DNA of 64,000 bases from the NCBI RefSeq assembly GCF_003086295.3, contig NC_092048.1, positions 107,524,276 to 107,588,275 on the forward strand, given 5' to 3'. The DNA comes from Arachis hypogaea (Eukaryota > Streptophyta > Magnoliopsida > Fabales > Fabaceae). Both the position numbers and the translations under genes were made by a program. Of the stretch, positions 22,165 to 33,071 are shown piece after piece (the stretch's first letter is position 1; each line of letters opens with the position of its first letter). The notes below the pieces were generated by a model. The model did no database searches. It was not told the origin of the DNA and saw only the letters and a program-made list of their open reading frames with translations.

Positions 22165-22200
22165 TCCTCCCTTTCTCTACTTTTCTCCCTTTTTGTCATC
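22165..22200 (-). other. COP-1 polypurine tract and chimeric junction with GYP-3
   Basis: Minus strand GATGACAAAAAGGGAGAAAAG, the purine-rich tract that in SIRE elements sits before the 3' LTR. It is followed by more purines and then directly by GYP-3 coding sequence (GTAGCAAGAGC). The join lies within the purine run, so its exact base is unclear. Confidence 0.65.
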
Positions 22201-22398
22201 AAGAGGGGAACCTGAAAAAATAGTTAGAAATCTTGCATGACGATTATACAGAATAATAGTTTAATAACCAACGCAAAGGGGTCCAAATTATCCAAGTACA
22301 GTCAACCAACAACACTAGTTAAAACAAGTACTAAATCCAAAGGAGCAGTAAACTAGACATTGTTCAAAAAAATAACTGGGCAGCAGTGATCCTAACAG

Positions 22399-22628
22399 TT
22401 AGGCATCAAACAGATTCACATCAGAGTCAGAGAGATCATTGTCTTTGTCAGAGGGAGCCATATCCTTTTCAAAGCTTTGGAGAAGCAGATTGATCCTTTC
22501 ATTACACTTGTTCTATGCTTTCTCATTTTGGTAAGCCTGCTTACGAGCTTCTTTGTAGGAATGTGCCATCAGTTTGGATATATGTGAAAGCTCATTTACA
22601 ATGTCCTTGATTGATTTAGCAAGCTTAG
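22399..22628 (-). pseudogene. COP-1 extra ORF, C-terminal part
   Basis: The minus strand reads LAKSIKDIVNELSHISKLM, then a Lys/Glu-rich helix with one TAG near 22516, a run of Asp/Ser, and ends in DVNLFDA before TAA at 22401-22399. It continues in frame from the other side of GYP-1 (PSK at 34612-34620), showing that GYP-1 cut one ORF in two. The 22202-22398 stretch after the stop is 3' untranslated sequence. Confidence 0.7.
22624..22628. repeat. GYP-1 target-site duplication (left)
   Basis: CTTAG, repeated exactly at 34612-34616. Confidence 0.95.
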
Positions 22629-24167
22629 TGATGAGCGGATATTTTATACGCTTTTTGGGTTAATTTCATATAGTTTTGAGTATGATCTAGTTAGTTTTTA
22701 ATTTATTTCCATTAGTTTTTAGGAAAAATTCATATTTCTGGACTTTACTATGAGTTGTGTGTTTTTCTGTAATTTCAGGTATTTTTCTGGCTGAAATTGA
22801 AGGAACTGAGCAAAAATCTGATTCAGGCTGAAAAAGGACTGCTGATGCTGTTGGATTTTGACCTCCCTGCACTCAAAGTAGATTTTCTGGAGCTACAGAA
22901 CTCGAAATGGCATGCTTCCAATTGAGTTGGAAAGTAGACATCCATGGCTTTCCAGCAATATATAATAGTCCATATTTGCACAAGGATAGACGACGTAAAC
23001 TGGCATTCAACGCCAGTCCTCTGCCCAATTCTGGCGTCCAGCGCCAGAAAAGGATCAAAAGCTGGAGTTGAACGCCCAAACTGGCACAAAAATTGGCGTT
23101 CAACTCCACAAATGGCCTCTGCACATGAATTGCTTAAATCTCAGCCCAGCACACACCAAGTGGGCCCCAGAAGTGGATTTCTGCATCATCCATCATAGTT
23201 TACTCATTTTTTTGTAAACCTAGGCTACTAGTTTAGTATTTAAACAACTTTTAGAGACTTATTTTGTATCTCATGACATTTTTAGATCTGAACTTTGTAT
23301 TCTCTGATGGCATGAGTCTATAAACCCCATTGTTGGGGGTGAGGAGCTCTGCTGTGTCTCGATGAAGTAATGCAAGTATTTCTGTTTTCCATTCAAACAC
23401 GCTTGTTCCTATCTAAGATGTTCATTTGCGCTTAACTGTGATGAAGGTGATGATCCGTGACATTCATCACCTTCCTCAAACCAAGAACGTGTGCCTGACA
23501 ACCACCTCCGTTCTATATCCGATTGAATGAGTGTCTCTTAGATTCCCTAATCAGAATCTCCGTGGTATAAGCTAGAACTGATGGCGGCATTCATGAGAAT
23601 CCAGAAAGTCTAAACCTTGTCTGTGGTATTCCGAGTAGGATTCAATGATCGAATGACTGTGATGAGCTTCAAACTCGCGAGTGCTGGGTGTTAGTGACAG
23701 ACGCAAAAGGATGAAGAATCCTATTCCAGTATGATCGAGAACCGACAGATGATTAGCCGTGCTGTGACAGAGCATGTGAGCATATTCTTCACTGAGAGGA
23801 TGGGATGTAGCCATTGACGACGGTGACCCCCTACATACAGCTTGCCATAGGAGGACGTGCGTGCGTAAATTAGAAGACAGAGGAAAGCAGATATTCAGAA
23901 GACAAAGCATCTCCAAAACTCCAACATATTCTCCATTACTGCATAACAAGTAACCTTTAATTTATGCTCTCTTGGTTATTCGCAATTCAACTGATAAACA
24001 TATTTGACTTCCTGACTAAGATTTACAAGATAACCATAGATTGCTTCAAACCAACAATCTCCGTGGGATTCGACCCTTACTCACGTAAGGTATTACTTGG
24101 ACGACCCAGTGCACTTGCTGGTTAGTGGTACGAGTTGGGAAAAGTGTGATTCACAATTCGTGCACCA
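22629..24167 (+). repeat. GYP-1 5' LTR
   Basis: 1539 bp, TGATGAGCGG...TTCGTGCACCA. It holds four GGCGTT-type near-palindromes (23000-23105). Differences from the 3' LTR are scattered single bases and small indels, densest near 22915-22990. Confidence 0.95.
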
Positions 24168-24191
24168 AGTTTTTGGCACCGTTGCCGGGGA
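24168..24191 (+). other. GYP-1 primer binding site
   Basis: TTTGGCACCGTTGCCGGGGA begins five bases after the LTR, one base different from the usual plant gypsy site TGGCGCCGTTGCCGGGGA. Confidence 0.8.
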
Positions 24192-24817
24192 TTGTTCGAG
24201 TTTGGACAACTAACGGTTTATTTTGTTGCTTAGATTAGGAAAAATTTCTCTTTTTTTGTTTAGAGTCTCTTTTTATTGTTGTGTTAGAATCTTAGAATCC
24301 TTATTTTCTTTTTAAAAATATTTTTCAAAAAAATAATTTTTCTATTAAATCTTGTGCCAAACTTTAAGTTTGGTGTTTTCTTGTTGATTTTTCTAAGTTT
24401 TTCGAAAATTTATTTTGGTTTTATAAAAATTTTAAGTTTGGTGTTCTTCCTTAGTGTTCTTAAGTTTTCCTTGTGTCTTGATCTTAAAATTTTTAAGTTT
24501 GGTGTTCCTTGGTGTTTTCCCCCCAAAATTTTTGAAAATAAGGAACCTCAGATCTAAAAATTTTAAATCCTGTGTTATCTTATTATTTTTCTCTCTCCTT
24601 TAAAAATTCAGATTTTTATTTCAAAATTTAAAACCTTTTTCAAAAATCATCATATCTTTTTCGAAATCTCCTAACCACTCTCTTTCTCCTCACTTTTTCG
24701 AAAATCTTTTACTCATTTTTATTTATTTTATTTTGATTTATTTTATTTTCGAAATAAATTAATAAATAAATAAATAAAAATATTTTTTCTATTTTACATC
24801 ATCTCCCTTTCTCCATC
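24192..24817 (+). other. GYP-1 leader with AAGTTTGGTGTT repeats
   Basis: Untranslated T-rich leader before gag. TTTAAGTTTGGTGTT recurs three times (about 24364, 24432, 24495). The same string lies at 30782 and just before the 3' LTR (33058-33070). No coding sequence is seen. Confidence 0.7.
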
Positions 24818-25886
24818 ATGGACCTAAGCGGAAATGAACAGTCCAGGAGGACTCTGGGGTCATATTCTAACCCCTCTACTGCTTCATATGGGAGTAGTAT
24901 CTGCATACCCTCCATTGGAGTCAGTAGCTTTGAGTTGAATCCTCAGCTCATTATCATGGTGCAGCAAAGTTGCCAGTATTCTGGTCTTCCACAGGAAGAA
25001 CCTACAGAGATTCTGGCACAATTTTTATAAATTGCTGACACAGTACATGATAAGAAAATAGATCAGGATGTCTACAGACTATTACTATTTTCATTTGCTG
25101 TAAAAGATCAAGCTAAGAGGTGGTTAAATAACCAACCTAAAGCCAGCATAAGGACATGGAAACAGCTGACAGAAAAATTCCTGAATCAGTATTTTCCTCC
25201 AAAAAGGATGACACAGCTAAGACTGGACATCCAAGGCTTCAAACAAGGAGATAATGAATCTCTTTATGACGCCTGGGAGAGATACAGAGGATGCTACGAA
25301 AATGCCCCTCTGAAATGTTTTCAGAGTGGGTTCAGTTAGACATCTTCTACTATGGGCTTGCAGAAGGAGCACAGATGTCTCTAGATTACTCAGCTGGTGG
25401 ATCTATCCACATGAGAAAGACAATTGAAGAGGCTCAAGAGCTCATTGATACAGTTGCCAGGAATCAGCATCTGTACCTAAGCAGCAACCCTTCCATGAAT
25501 GAAGAGGTTAAAACAGTAACTGCTGGACTCAGTCCTGTAAAACAAGCTACTGAATTCAATCAGCAATTGAACTTTCTAACAAAGCAGCTAGCCGAATTTA
25601 AAGACAGGTTACAAGAGACAAGGATGGCTAATATACATATGGACGAACAGTTTAAGCAAACAAAGCAGCAGCTGTCAAGGCAAATAGCAGAAGAATGCTA
25701 AGCAGTTCAACTAAGAAGTGGGAAAACATTAAATACCCCACCTCAAGGCAGCAAAAAGCTAAGAAATGAGCAAACCACCCAAAATTCACCTGAGGACAGT
25801 AAGAGCCCAGGGAAAAATAATTCTGGCGCTAAAACGCCAGAAAATTGGTGGAAGGCTGGCGCTGAACGCCCAGACCATGGCAAAAT
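24818..25886 (+). pseudogene. GYP-1 gag
   Basis: Capsid/nucleocapsid region. ATG at 24818 opens the protein; the core includes FLQYF-type RNA/capsid wording: KDQAKRWLNNQP near 25105, WKQLTEKFLNQYFPPKR near 25160, GDNESLYDAWERYR near 25250, then CPSEMFSEWVQLDIFYYGL (25300-25360) and a Gln-rich helix to 25700. A TAA at 25028-25030 and a +1 change near 25285 break it, and TAA at 25699-25701 ends that frame. The 3' part enters the GGCGTT repeat array, where the frame drifts again before pol. No zinc knuckle is seen, which is common in Athila. Confidence 0.82.
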
Positions 25887-26025
25887 ATGGCGCTCAACAC
25901 CAGAAACAAAGCAGGACTGGCGTTCAACGCCAGAAATGGCAAGGATCTGGCGTTGAACGCCCAAAATGGGCAGGATCTGGCGCTGAACGCCCAAAATGGG
26001 CACAATTCTGGCGTTCAAACGCCAG
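25826..26025 (+). repeat. Coding GGCGTT-AACGCC minisatellite in GYP-1
   Basis: Seven units of about 30 bp centred on CTGGCGTTGAACGCC(CA) or variants (25826, 25857, 25889, 25917, 25949, 25977, 26008). In the pol frame they translate to LALNAQNGQD-type repeats. Unit lengths differ, so the array can also change reading frame between gag and pol. Confidence 0.88.
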
Positions 26026-27824
26026 GAACAGACAAGGAGTTGGCTTCTCACGTCACTCCAGCTTCTAACCCTGGCACTCAATTGCCAGTGAGGGATCAGA
26101 CACACACAAATGCTGATAACAACCCCTCTAAAAAGGCTTCTTCAACCACTTCTGTAGGCAATAAACCTGCAGCAACCAAGGTTGAAGAATATAAAGCCAA
26201 GATACCTTATCCTCAAAAACTCCGGAAAGAGGAGCAGGATAAGCAATTTGCTCGCTTTGCAGATTATCTCAGGACTCTTGAAATAAAGACTCCATTTGCA
26301 GAAGCACTTGAGCAAGTACCTTCTTATGCCAAGTTCATGAAAGAGATCTTGAGTCATAAGAAGGATTGGAGAGAAACAGAAAGAGTTCTCCTCACTGAAG
26401 AATGCAGTGCAGTCATTCTGAAGAGCTTTCCTGAAAAGCTTAAAGACCTTGGGAGCTTTCTGATACCATGCATATTAGAAGGTAATTGCACCAAGACAGC
26501 TTTATGCGATCTTGGGGCAAGCATCAACCTAATACCTGCATCCACTATCAGGAAGCTTGGCTTAACTGAAGAAGTTAAACCAACCCGGATATGTCTCCAA
26601 CTTGCTGATGGTTCCACTAAATACCCATCAGGCGTGATTGAAGACATGATTGTCAGAGTTGGGCCATTCGCCTTTCCCACTGACTTTGTTGTGCTGGAAA
26701 TGGAGGAGCACAAGAGTGCTACTCTCATTCTAGGAAGACCCTTCCTAGCAACTGGAAGATCCCTCATTGACGTCCAACATGGGAAAATAACCCTGAGAGT
26801 CAATGATGATGAATTCAAGTTGAACGCTGTCAAAGCCATGCAGCATCCAGACACATCAAAAGACTGCATGAAAGTTAATCCTATTGATTCTTTGGTAGAA
26901 GAGATCAACATGGCTGAGAGTCTTGAATCAGAGTTGGAAAACATCCTTAAAGATGTTCAGCCTGATTTAGAGGATTCAGAGGACATGAAAGAGCCTCTGA
27001 AATTTCTTCTGGAAGAGGAAAAACCTCCTAAACCCGAGCTCAAGCCATTACCACCATCTTTGAAATATGCGTTTCTGGGAGAAGGTGACACTTTTCCAGT
27101 GATCATAAGCTCTGCTTTAAATTCACAGGAAGAGGAGGCACTTATTCAAGTGCTAAGGACACACAAGACAGCTCTTGGGTGGTCCATAGGTGACCTTAAG
27201 GGCATAAGCCCAGCTAGATGCATGCACAAAATCTTATTGGAGGATAATGTCAAACCAGTGGTTCAACCACAAAGGCGGCTAAATCCAGCCATGAAAGAAG
27301 TGGTGCAGAAAGAGGTCACCAAATTACTGGAGGCTGGGATTATTTATCCTATTTCTGATAGCCCCTGGGTGAGCCCTATTCAAGTCGTCCCAAAAAAGGG
27401 AGGCATGATAGTGATTCATAATGAAAAAAATGAACTGGTTCCTACAAGAACAGTTACAGGGTGGCGCATGTGTATTGACTATAGAAGGCTCAATACAGCC
27501 ACCAGAAATGATCATTTTCCTTTACCATTCATAGACCAGATGCTAGAAAGACTAGCAGGTCATGATTATTACTGCTTTTTGGATGGCTACTCAGGCTATA
27601 ACCAGATTGCAGTAGATCCCCAGGATCAAGAGAAAACAACATTCACATGTCCATCCGGAGTGTTTGCTTATAGAAGGATGCCATTTGGGCTATGTAACAC
27701 GCCTGCAACCTTCCAGAGATGCATGCTCTCCATTTTCTCTGATATGTGGAAAAATTTCTGGAAGTCTTCATGGATGACTTCTCAGTATATGGAGACTCAT
27801 TCAGCTCCTGTCTTGATCACCTGA
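25887..27824 (+). pseudogene. GYP-1 pol: protease and first part of reverse transcriptase
   Basis: The frame starts in the repeat array and carries the conserved pre-protease block IPYPQKLRKEEQDKQFARF (about 26200-26260), then the aspartic protease (ALCDLGASINLIP near 26500 with Asp in DLG, and ILGRPFLATGRSLIDV near 26730). RT follows: WVSPIQVVPKKGG, MCIDYRRLNTATRNDHFPLP, and GVFAYRRMPFGLCNTPATFQR. One base appears to be missing near 27748 (GATATGTGGAAAAA), so the frame leaves RT just before the catalytic FMDD and stops at 27824. Protease cuts Gag-Pol; RT copies element RNA in the cytoplasmic particle. Length before the lesion is normal for Athila. Confidence 0.88.
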
Positions 27825-28591
27825 AACTTGTTCTGAAAAGATGTCAAGAAACCAACCTAGTTTTAAACTGGGAAAAGTGTCACTTCATGGTGACTGAAGG
27901 AATTGTCCTTGGGCATAAAATCTCAAACAAGGGAATAGAGGTGGATCAAGCAAAAATAGAGGTAATTGAAAAATTACCACCACCTGCCAATGTTAAGGCA
28001 ATCAGAAGCTTTCTGGGGCATGCAGGATTCTATAGGAGGTTTATAAAGGATTTTTCAAAAATCGCAAAACCTCTAAGCAATCTGCTAGCTGCTGACACGC
28101 CATTTGTGTTTGACACAGAGTGCCTGCAGGCGTTTGAAATGCTGAAAGCTAAGCTGGTCACAGCACCAGTCATTTCTGCACCAGACTGGACATTACCATT
28201 TGAGCTAATGTGTGATGCCAGTGATCATGCCATTGGTGCAGTATTGGGACAGAGGCATGACAAGCTTCTGCATGTCATTTATTATGCCAGTCGCGTTCTA
28301 AATGATGCCCAGAAAAATTACACAACCACAGAAAAAGAATTACTTGCAGTGGTTTACGCCATTGACAAGTTTAGATCATACTTAGTAGGATCAAAAGTGA
28401 TTGTGTATACTGACCATGCTGCTCTTAAATATCTACTCACAAAGCAGGATTCAAAACCCAGGCTCATCAGATGGGTATTGCTTCTGCAAGATTTTGATAT
28501 AGAAATAAGAGACAGAAAAGGGACAGAGAACCAAGTGGCTGATCATCTGTCCCGGATAGAACCAATGGAAGGGACACCCCCCCTTTCTTGA
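27746..28591 (+). pseudogene. GYP-1 pol: rest of reverse transcriptase and RNase H
   Basis: In the next frame the RT active site [13 protein letters not shown] appears at once, then the thumb ([45 protein letters not shown]) and RNase H with [37 protein letters not shown] and [12 protein letters not shown], giving the D, E and D residues. It ends [15 protein letters not shown] run of seven Cs at 28577-28583 marks a second frame change before integrase. All catalytic residues of RNase H can be read, so the lesions seem recent. Confidence 0.88.
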
Positions 28592-29921
28592 GATCTCTGA
28601 GACGTTTCCTGATGAGCATTTATTTGCCATTCAGGAAGCACCATGGTTTGCCGATATTGCAAACTATAAAGCTGCAAGGTTCATACCCAAGGAGTACAAC
28701 AAGATACAAAAGAAGAAATTAATTACTGATGCAAAGTATTACTTGTGGGATGAACCTTATCTCTTTAAGAGATGTGCAGACGGAATAATCCGTAGGTGTG
28801 TGCCTAGAGAAGAAGCACAGAGGATCCTGTGGCATTGCCATGGATCTCAATATGGAGGCCATTTCGGAGGTGAGCGAACAGCCACCAAGGTCCTCCAATG
28901 TGGCTTCTATTGGCCCACACTCTATAAAGATTCCCGAGAATTTGTACGTAACTGTGACAGTTGCCAAAGAGTTGGCAATCTGCCTCATGGTTACGCCATG
29001 CCTCAACAAGAAATCTTGGAGATTGAGTTGTTTGACGTATGGGGAATTGACTTCATGGGACCTTTCCCACCATCATACTCAAACACTTATATTCTGGTGG
29101 CAGTTGATTATGTATCAAAATGGGTTGAGGCCATTGCCACACCCACCAATGATACTAAGACAGTGCTGAAATTCCTCCAGAAACATATCTTTAGAAGATT
29201 TGGTGTCCCTAGAGTACTAATCAGTGATGGGGGCACTCACTTCTGTAATAAACAGCTTTACTCTGCCATGGTTCGGTATGGAATTCGCCACAAGGTGGCC
29301 ACTCCATATCATCCACAAACCAATGGGCAAGCTGAAGTCTCTAACAGAGAATTAAAGAGAATCCTGGAACGGACAGTAAATACCCGTAGAAAGGATTGGG
29401 CACGGAGTTTGGATGATGCTCTGTGGGCTTACAGGACAGCATTCAAGACCCCCATAGGGACATCTCCATACCAACTCGTGTATGGTAAGGCATGTCACCT
29501 GCCCGTGGAACTGGAACATAAGGCCTACTGGGCAACCAGATTCCTAAACTTTGATGCCAAATTAGCAGGAGAAAAACGATTGCTCCAGCTAAATGAGCTA
29601 GAGGAATTCAGATTCACAGCTTTCGAAAATGCCAAGCTTTATAAAGAAAAATAAAAAAAATGGCATGACAGAAAGCTATCATCTAGAATCTTTGAACCAG
29701 GACAGAAGGTCCTGTTGTTTAACTCTAGACTCAGGCTATTCCCCGGGAAACTGAAATCCCGGTGGAGGGGACCATACGTGATTACAAGTGTATCACCATA
29801 TGGTTATGTGGAGCTTCAAGATATTGATTCTGATAAGAAGTTCATTGTCAATGGACAGAGAATCAAGCATTATCTTGAAAGCAACATTGAGCAAGAATGC
29901 TCAAGGCTGAAGCTAGATTAA
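28592..29921 (+). pseudogene. GYP-1 pol: integrase
   Basis: Integrase inserts the DNA copy. The HHCC zinc domain ([15 protein letters not shown] ... NCDSCQR, 28830-28965) precedes the core with [20 protein letters not shown] and [12 protein letters not shown], giving the D, D and E residues, then the [12 protein letters not shown] block of plant gypsy and a C-terminal FNSRLRLFPGKLKSRWRGP domain ending at 29921. One in-frame TAA at 29652-29654 (KEK*KKWHD) breaks it; otherwise the frame is open from the C run to the natural stop. No chromodomain is seen, consistent with Athila. Confidence 0.9.
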
Positions 29922-30817
29922 AAGCTCAGCAAGGTCCAGCTAAAGACAATAAAGAAGCGCTTGCTGGGAGGCAACCCAGCCATGGGGCAACAATCCTCTA
30001 AACATTTTGCCCTATTTCTATTTTTATTTTTTATTTGTTTATATAGAGTTCATTGATAACAAGGTAAATAATCATTTACAGAAGACCTCGGCACACAAAA
30101 CAGAGAAAAAGAGCTCACTGGCAAGAAAACGCCAGTAATGGTAGCAATCTGGGCGTTCAACGGCAGAAAGGGGCACCCACTGGGCGTTGAACGCCAGTAA
30201 TGGCAGCAGCTGGGCGTTGAACGCCCAGGAGAGCAGCATTTGGGCGCTGAACGCCCAAAACAGGTAGTGTTTGGGCGTTCAAACGCCAGGATAGCAAGGA
30301 GGAGCCAAATTCATTTTTTCCACACGTATTTCCATTCTAATTTTAAATTTTATGTTTCAATGCATGATTTTTACATGAACATGTTAAGAACCTTGATTTC
30401 TAAAATCCTTAATTTCTAAAAATCCCTCTTTCCAAATTCAATCCAACTCTTTTCAAATCTTTTCTGAAAACAAATCTATCTTTTTCACTTTAAAATCTTT
30501 TCAACTAATCCATATCTTTTTCAAATCTCCATATTATCTTTTTCAAAATTCAGATTTATCTTTTTCAAAAATCTATCATATCTCTTCAAAATTAAACTAT
30601 ATCTTCTATCTTATCTTTTTCAACTCAATCTTTTTATCTTATCTTTTCCAATTTTTCGAAAACCCACCCCCCCATCCCTTTAAATTTGGGTTCGGCCTCC
30701 CTCCTCCTCCATCAACAATTGCACCTAGCTCTCCTTCTATCCCTCTCCTTTCTTTTCTTTTGCTTGAGGACAAGCAAACCTCTAAGTTTGGTGTGTTTAT
30801 CCGAGATCACTAAGATC
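29922..30817 (+). other. GYP-1 spacer between pol and extra ORF
   Basis: Contains GCTTGCTGGGAGGCAACCCA (29958-29978), whose counterpart lies in GYP-2 at 62773-62795, a second GGCGTT array, then a T/A/C-rich stretch with many ATCTTTTTC repeats (30380-30660) and a leader ending in TCTAAGTTTGGTG (30780). No coding frame. Confidence 0.7.
30115..30292 (+). repeat. Non-coding GGCGTT-AACGCC array in GYP-1
   Basis: Six units at about 30118, 30150, 30179, 30208, 30240 and 30270, mostly CTGGGCGTTGAACGCC(CAG). Palindromic halves are 6-8 bp around GTTGAAC or GTTCAAAC. Confidence 0.9.
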
Positions 30818-31942
30818 ATGGCTCCTAAAGGAAAATAACCCACTCCAAGAGGCAAAAAAGAGAGCGTTCCAAAACCACTTTGGAATCAAGGGAAGTTCTT
30901 ATCTAAAGAACATTCAGACCATTATCTTAAAATAATGGGTCTGAGATCAGTGATCCCGGAAGTTAGATTCGATCTGAAAGAAGATGAATATCCGGAGATC
31001 CAGGAGCAAATTCGAATCAGGAACTGGGAAGTCCTAGCTAATACTGAAACGAAAGTAGGAAGGAACGTGGTCCAGGAGTTCTATGCTAATATGTGGCAGA
31101 CTGACAAGCAAAAACTATCTGGAACTGCCTTCTATGAATTTCGGACCATGGTCAGAGGAAAGATTGTTCATACCACCCCTGACAAGATCAGAGAGATCTT
31201 AAAGCTACCTCAGCTAAAGGACGATCCAGACTCCTTCAACAGGAGGATGATGAGAGCAGACATTGACCTGGATAAGATTCTAGAGGACATATGTATCCCT
31301 GGAGCCAGGTGGACCACCAACACAAAAGGTGTCCCAAATCAACTCAAGAGAGAGGATCTCAAACCAGTCGCCAGAGGATGGCTAGACTTCATTGGGCATT
31401 CTCTGTTGCCTACTAGCAACCGTTCTGAAGTCACAGTTAAAAGAGCAGTGATGATCCATTGCATCATGATGGGAAAGGAAGTGGAGGTTCATCAGTTGAT
31501 TTCAGCTGAACTCTACAAAATTGCTAACAAAAATTCTAAAGAGGCCAGGTTGGCTTATCCAAGCGTGATTTCTCTGTTCTGCAAGGACGCTGGAGTGAGG
31601 ATGGGAATAACTGAGTATATCTCAATTGAGAAGCCAATCACCAAAGCATCAATGGAAAAACAACAAGCACAGGATGATCCCATCAAGAAGAGAGCACAGG
31701 AATTCCTCCCAGAGATCCCTCAATCTGAATACTGGGAGTATCTTGAGACATCTGTTACCAAGATACGGGAAGCTATGGAGCAAATAATAAAAGAACAGAA
31801 GGAACACAGTCAAATGCTGACCTATATGTTTAAAGAACAAGAGGAGCAAGGGCATGACTTAAGGGAATTGAAGCGCCAAAAGTCTTCTCTTGTAGGACCG
31901 AGCACCCCAAGGATCAGAGGAACCCCCGTTCCCCCAGAATAA
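30818..31942 (+). pseudogene. GYP-1 extra 3' ORF (Transposase_32-type)
   Basis: ATG at 30818 is followed by TAA at codon 7 (30836-30838); after that the frame is open for about 368 codons to 31942. Basic N-terminus, then VVQEFYANMW, TMVRGKIVHTTPDKIREILKLP, GHSLLPTSNRSEVTVKRAVMIHCIMMGKEVEVHQ, ARLAYPSVISLFCKDAGV and a Glu/Gln coiled coil (31760-31870). No signal peptide or membrane helix is evident, so it does not look like an envelope protein despite its position. The domain resembles the plant family labelled Transposase_32 from memory; biochemical role unknown. Confidence 0.8.
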
Positions 31943-33071
31943 AGGTTGTTAATTTCTAATTTCTGTCTTAACTCTGTGACAGTGTCCTTATAGAAGTTTA
32001 CCTTAGGAGTCATATAGTAGTAATTAGTATTTATTTTGATTTTATCTCCAATTAAGCTATAGTTTATTTTTTTCATCATCAGCAAACATGAATAAAGTAG
32101 TAGATCTTTTGAATAAGAGGCAATAAAATTTCGAGTTTTAATAAGAGAAATTCTAATTAGTGAAATGTGGTGGCAATGCTTCTGTCTTCTGAATGAATGC
32201 TTGAACAGTGCATATGTCTTTTGAATTTGTTGTTTAAGACTGTTAAATATGTTGGCTCTTGAAAGAATGATGAGCATGAGACATGTTATTGATAATCTGA
32301 AAAATCATAAAAATGATTCTTGAAGCAAGAAAAAGCAGCAAAGAACAAAGCTTGCAGAAAAAAAAATAGAAAGAAAAAGAAAAAGCAAGCAGAAAAAGCC
32401 AAAAGCTCTTAAAACCAAGAGGCAAGAGCAAAAAAGCCAATAACCCTTAAAACCAAAAGGCAAGGGCAAATAAAAGGGATCCCAAGGCTTTGAGCATCAG
32501 TGGATAGGAGGGCCTAAAGGAATAAAATCCTGGTCTAAGCGGCTAAACCAAGCTGTCCCTAACCATGTGCTTGTGGCGTGAAGGTGTCAAGTGAAAACTT
32601 GAGACTGAGCGGTTAAAGTCAAGGTCCAAGGCAAAAAAAGAAGAGTGTGCTTAAGAACTCTGGACACCTCTAATTGGGGACTTTAGCAAAGCTAAGTCAC
32701 AATCTAAAAGGTTCACCCAATTATGTGTCTGTGGCATTTATGTATCCGGTGGTAATACTGGAAAACAAAGTGCTTAGGGCCACGGCCAAGACTCATAAAA
32801 TAGCTGTGTTCAAGAATCATCACACTGAAATAGGAGAATCAATAACACTATCTGAATTCTAAGTTCCTATAGATGCCAATCACTCTGAGCTTCAATGGAT
32901 AAAGTGAGATGCCAAAACTGTTCAGAAGCAAAAAGCTACTAGTCCCGCTCATCTAATTAGAATCTGAGCTTCACTCAAAAACTCTGAGATATTATTGCTT
33001 CTCAACCTATTAGTCTTCTATTTTATTTGTCTAGTTGCTTGAGGACAAGCAACAGTTTAAGTTTGGTGTTG
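31943..33071 (+). other. GYP-1 3' untranslated tail and polypurine-like end
   Basis: Non-coding tail before the 3' LTR. The part from about 32260 is strongly conserved with GYP-2 (60639-61480 on the other strand), including AAAAGCAAGCAGAAAAAGCC-type purine tracts, the GTGGCATTTATGTATCCGG block and the end TTGAGGACAAGC-AACA-GTTTAAGTTTGGTGTTG that touches the LTR. A 62-codon frame at 32674-32862 lacks an ATG and is discussed in the findings. Probable cis-acting sequences for packaging and plus-strand priming. Confidence 0.7.

Noticed and set aside
22687..23198. Short frames within the GYP-1 LTR, repeated in the 3' LTR
   Set aside because: Present in both LTRs only because the LTRs are copies; palindromes keep frames open; no known domain.
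25830..26020. Regularly spaced repeats suggestive of a CRISPR array
   Set aside because: The units are degenerate palindromes in a plant retrotransposon reading frame, with no constant repeat and unique spacers.
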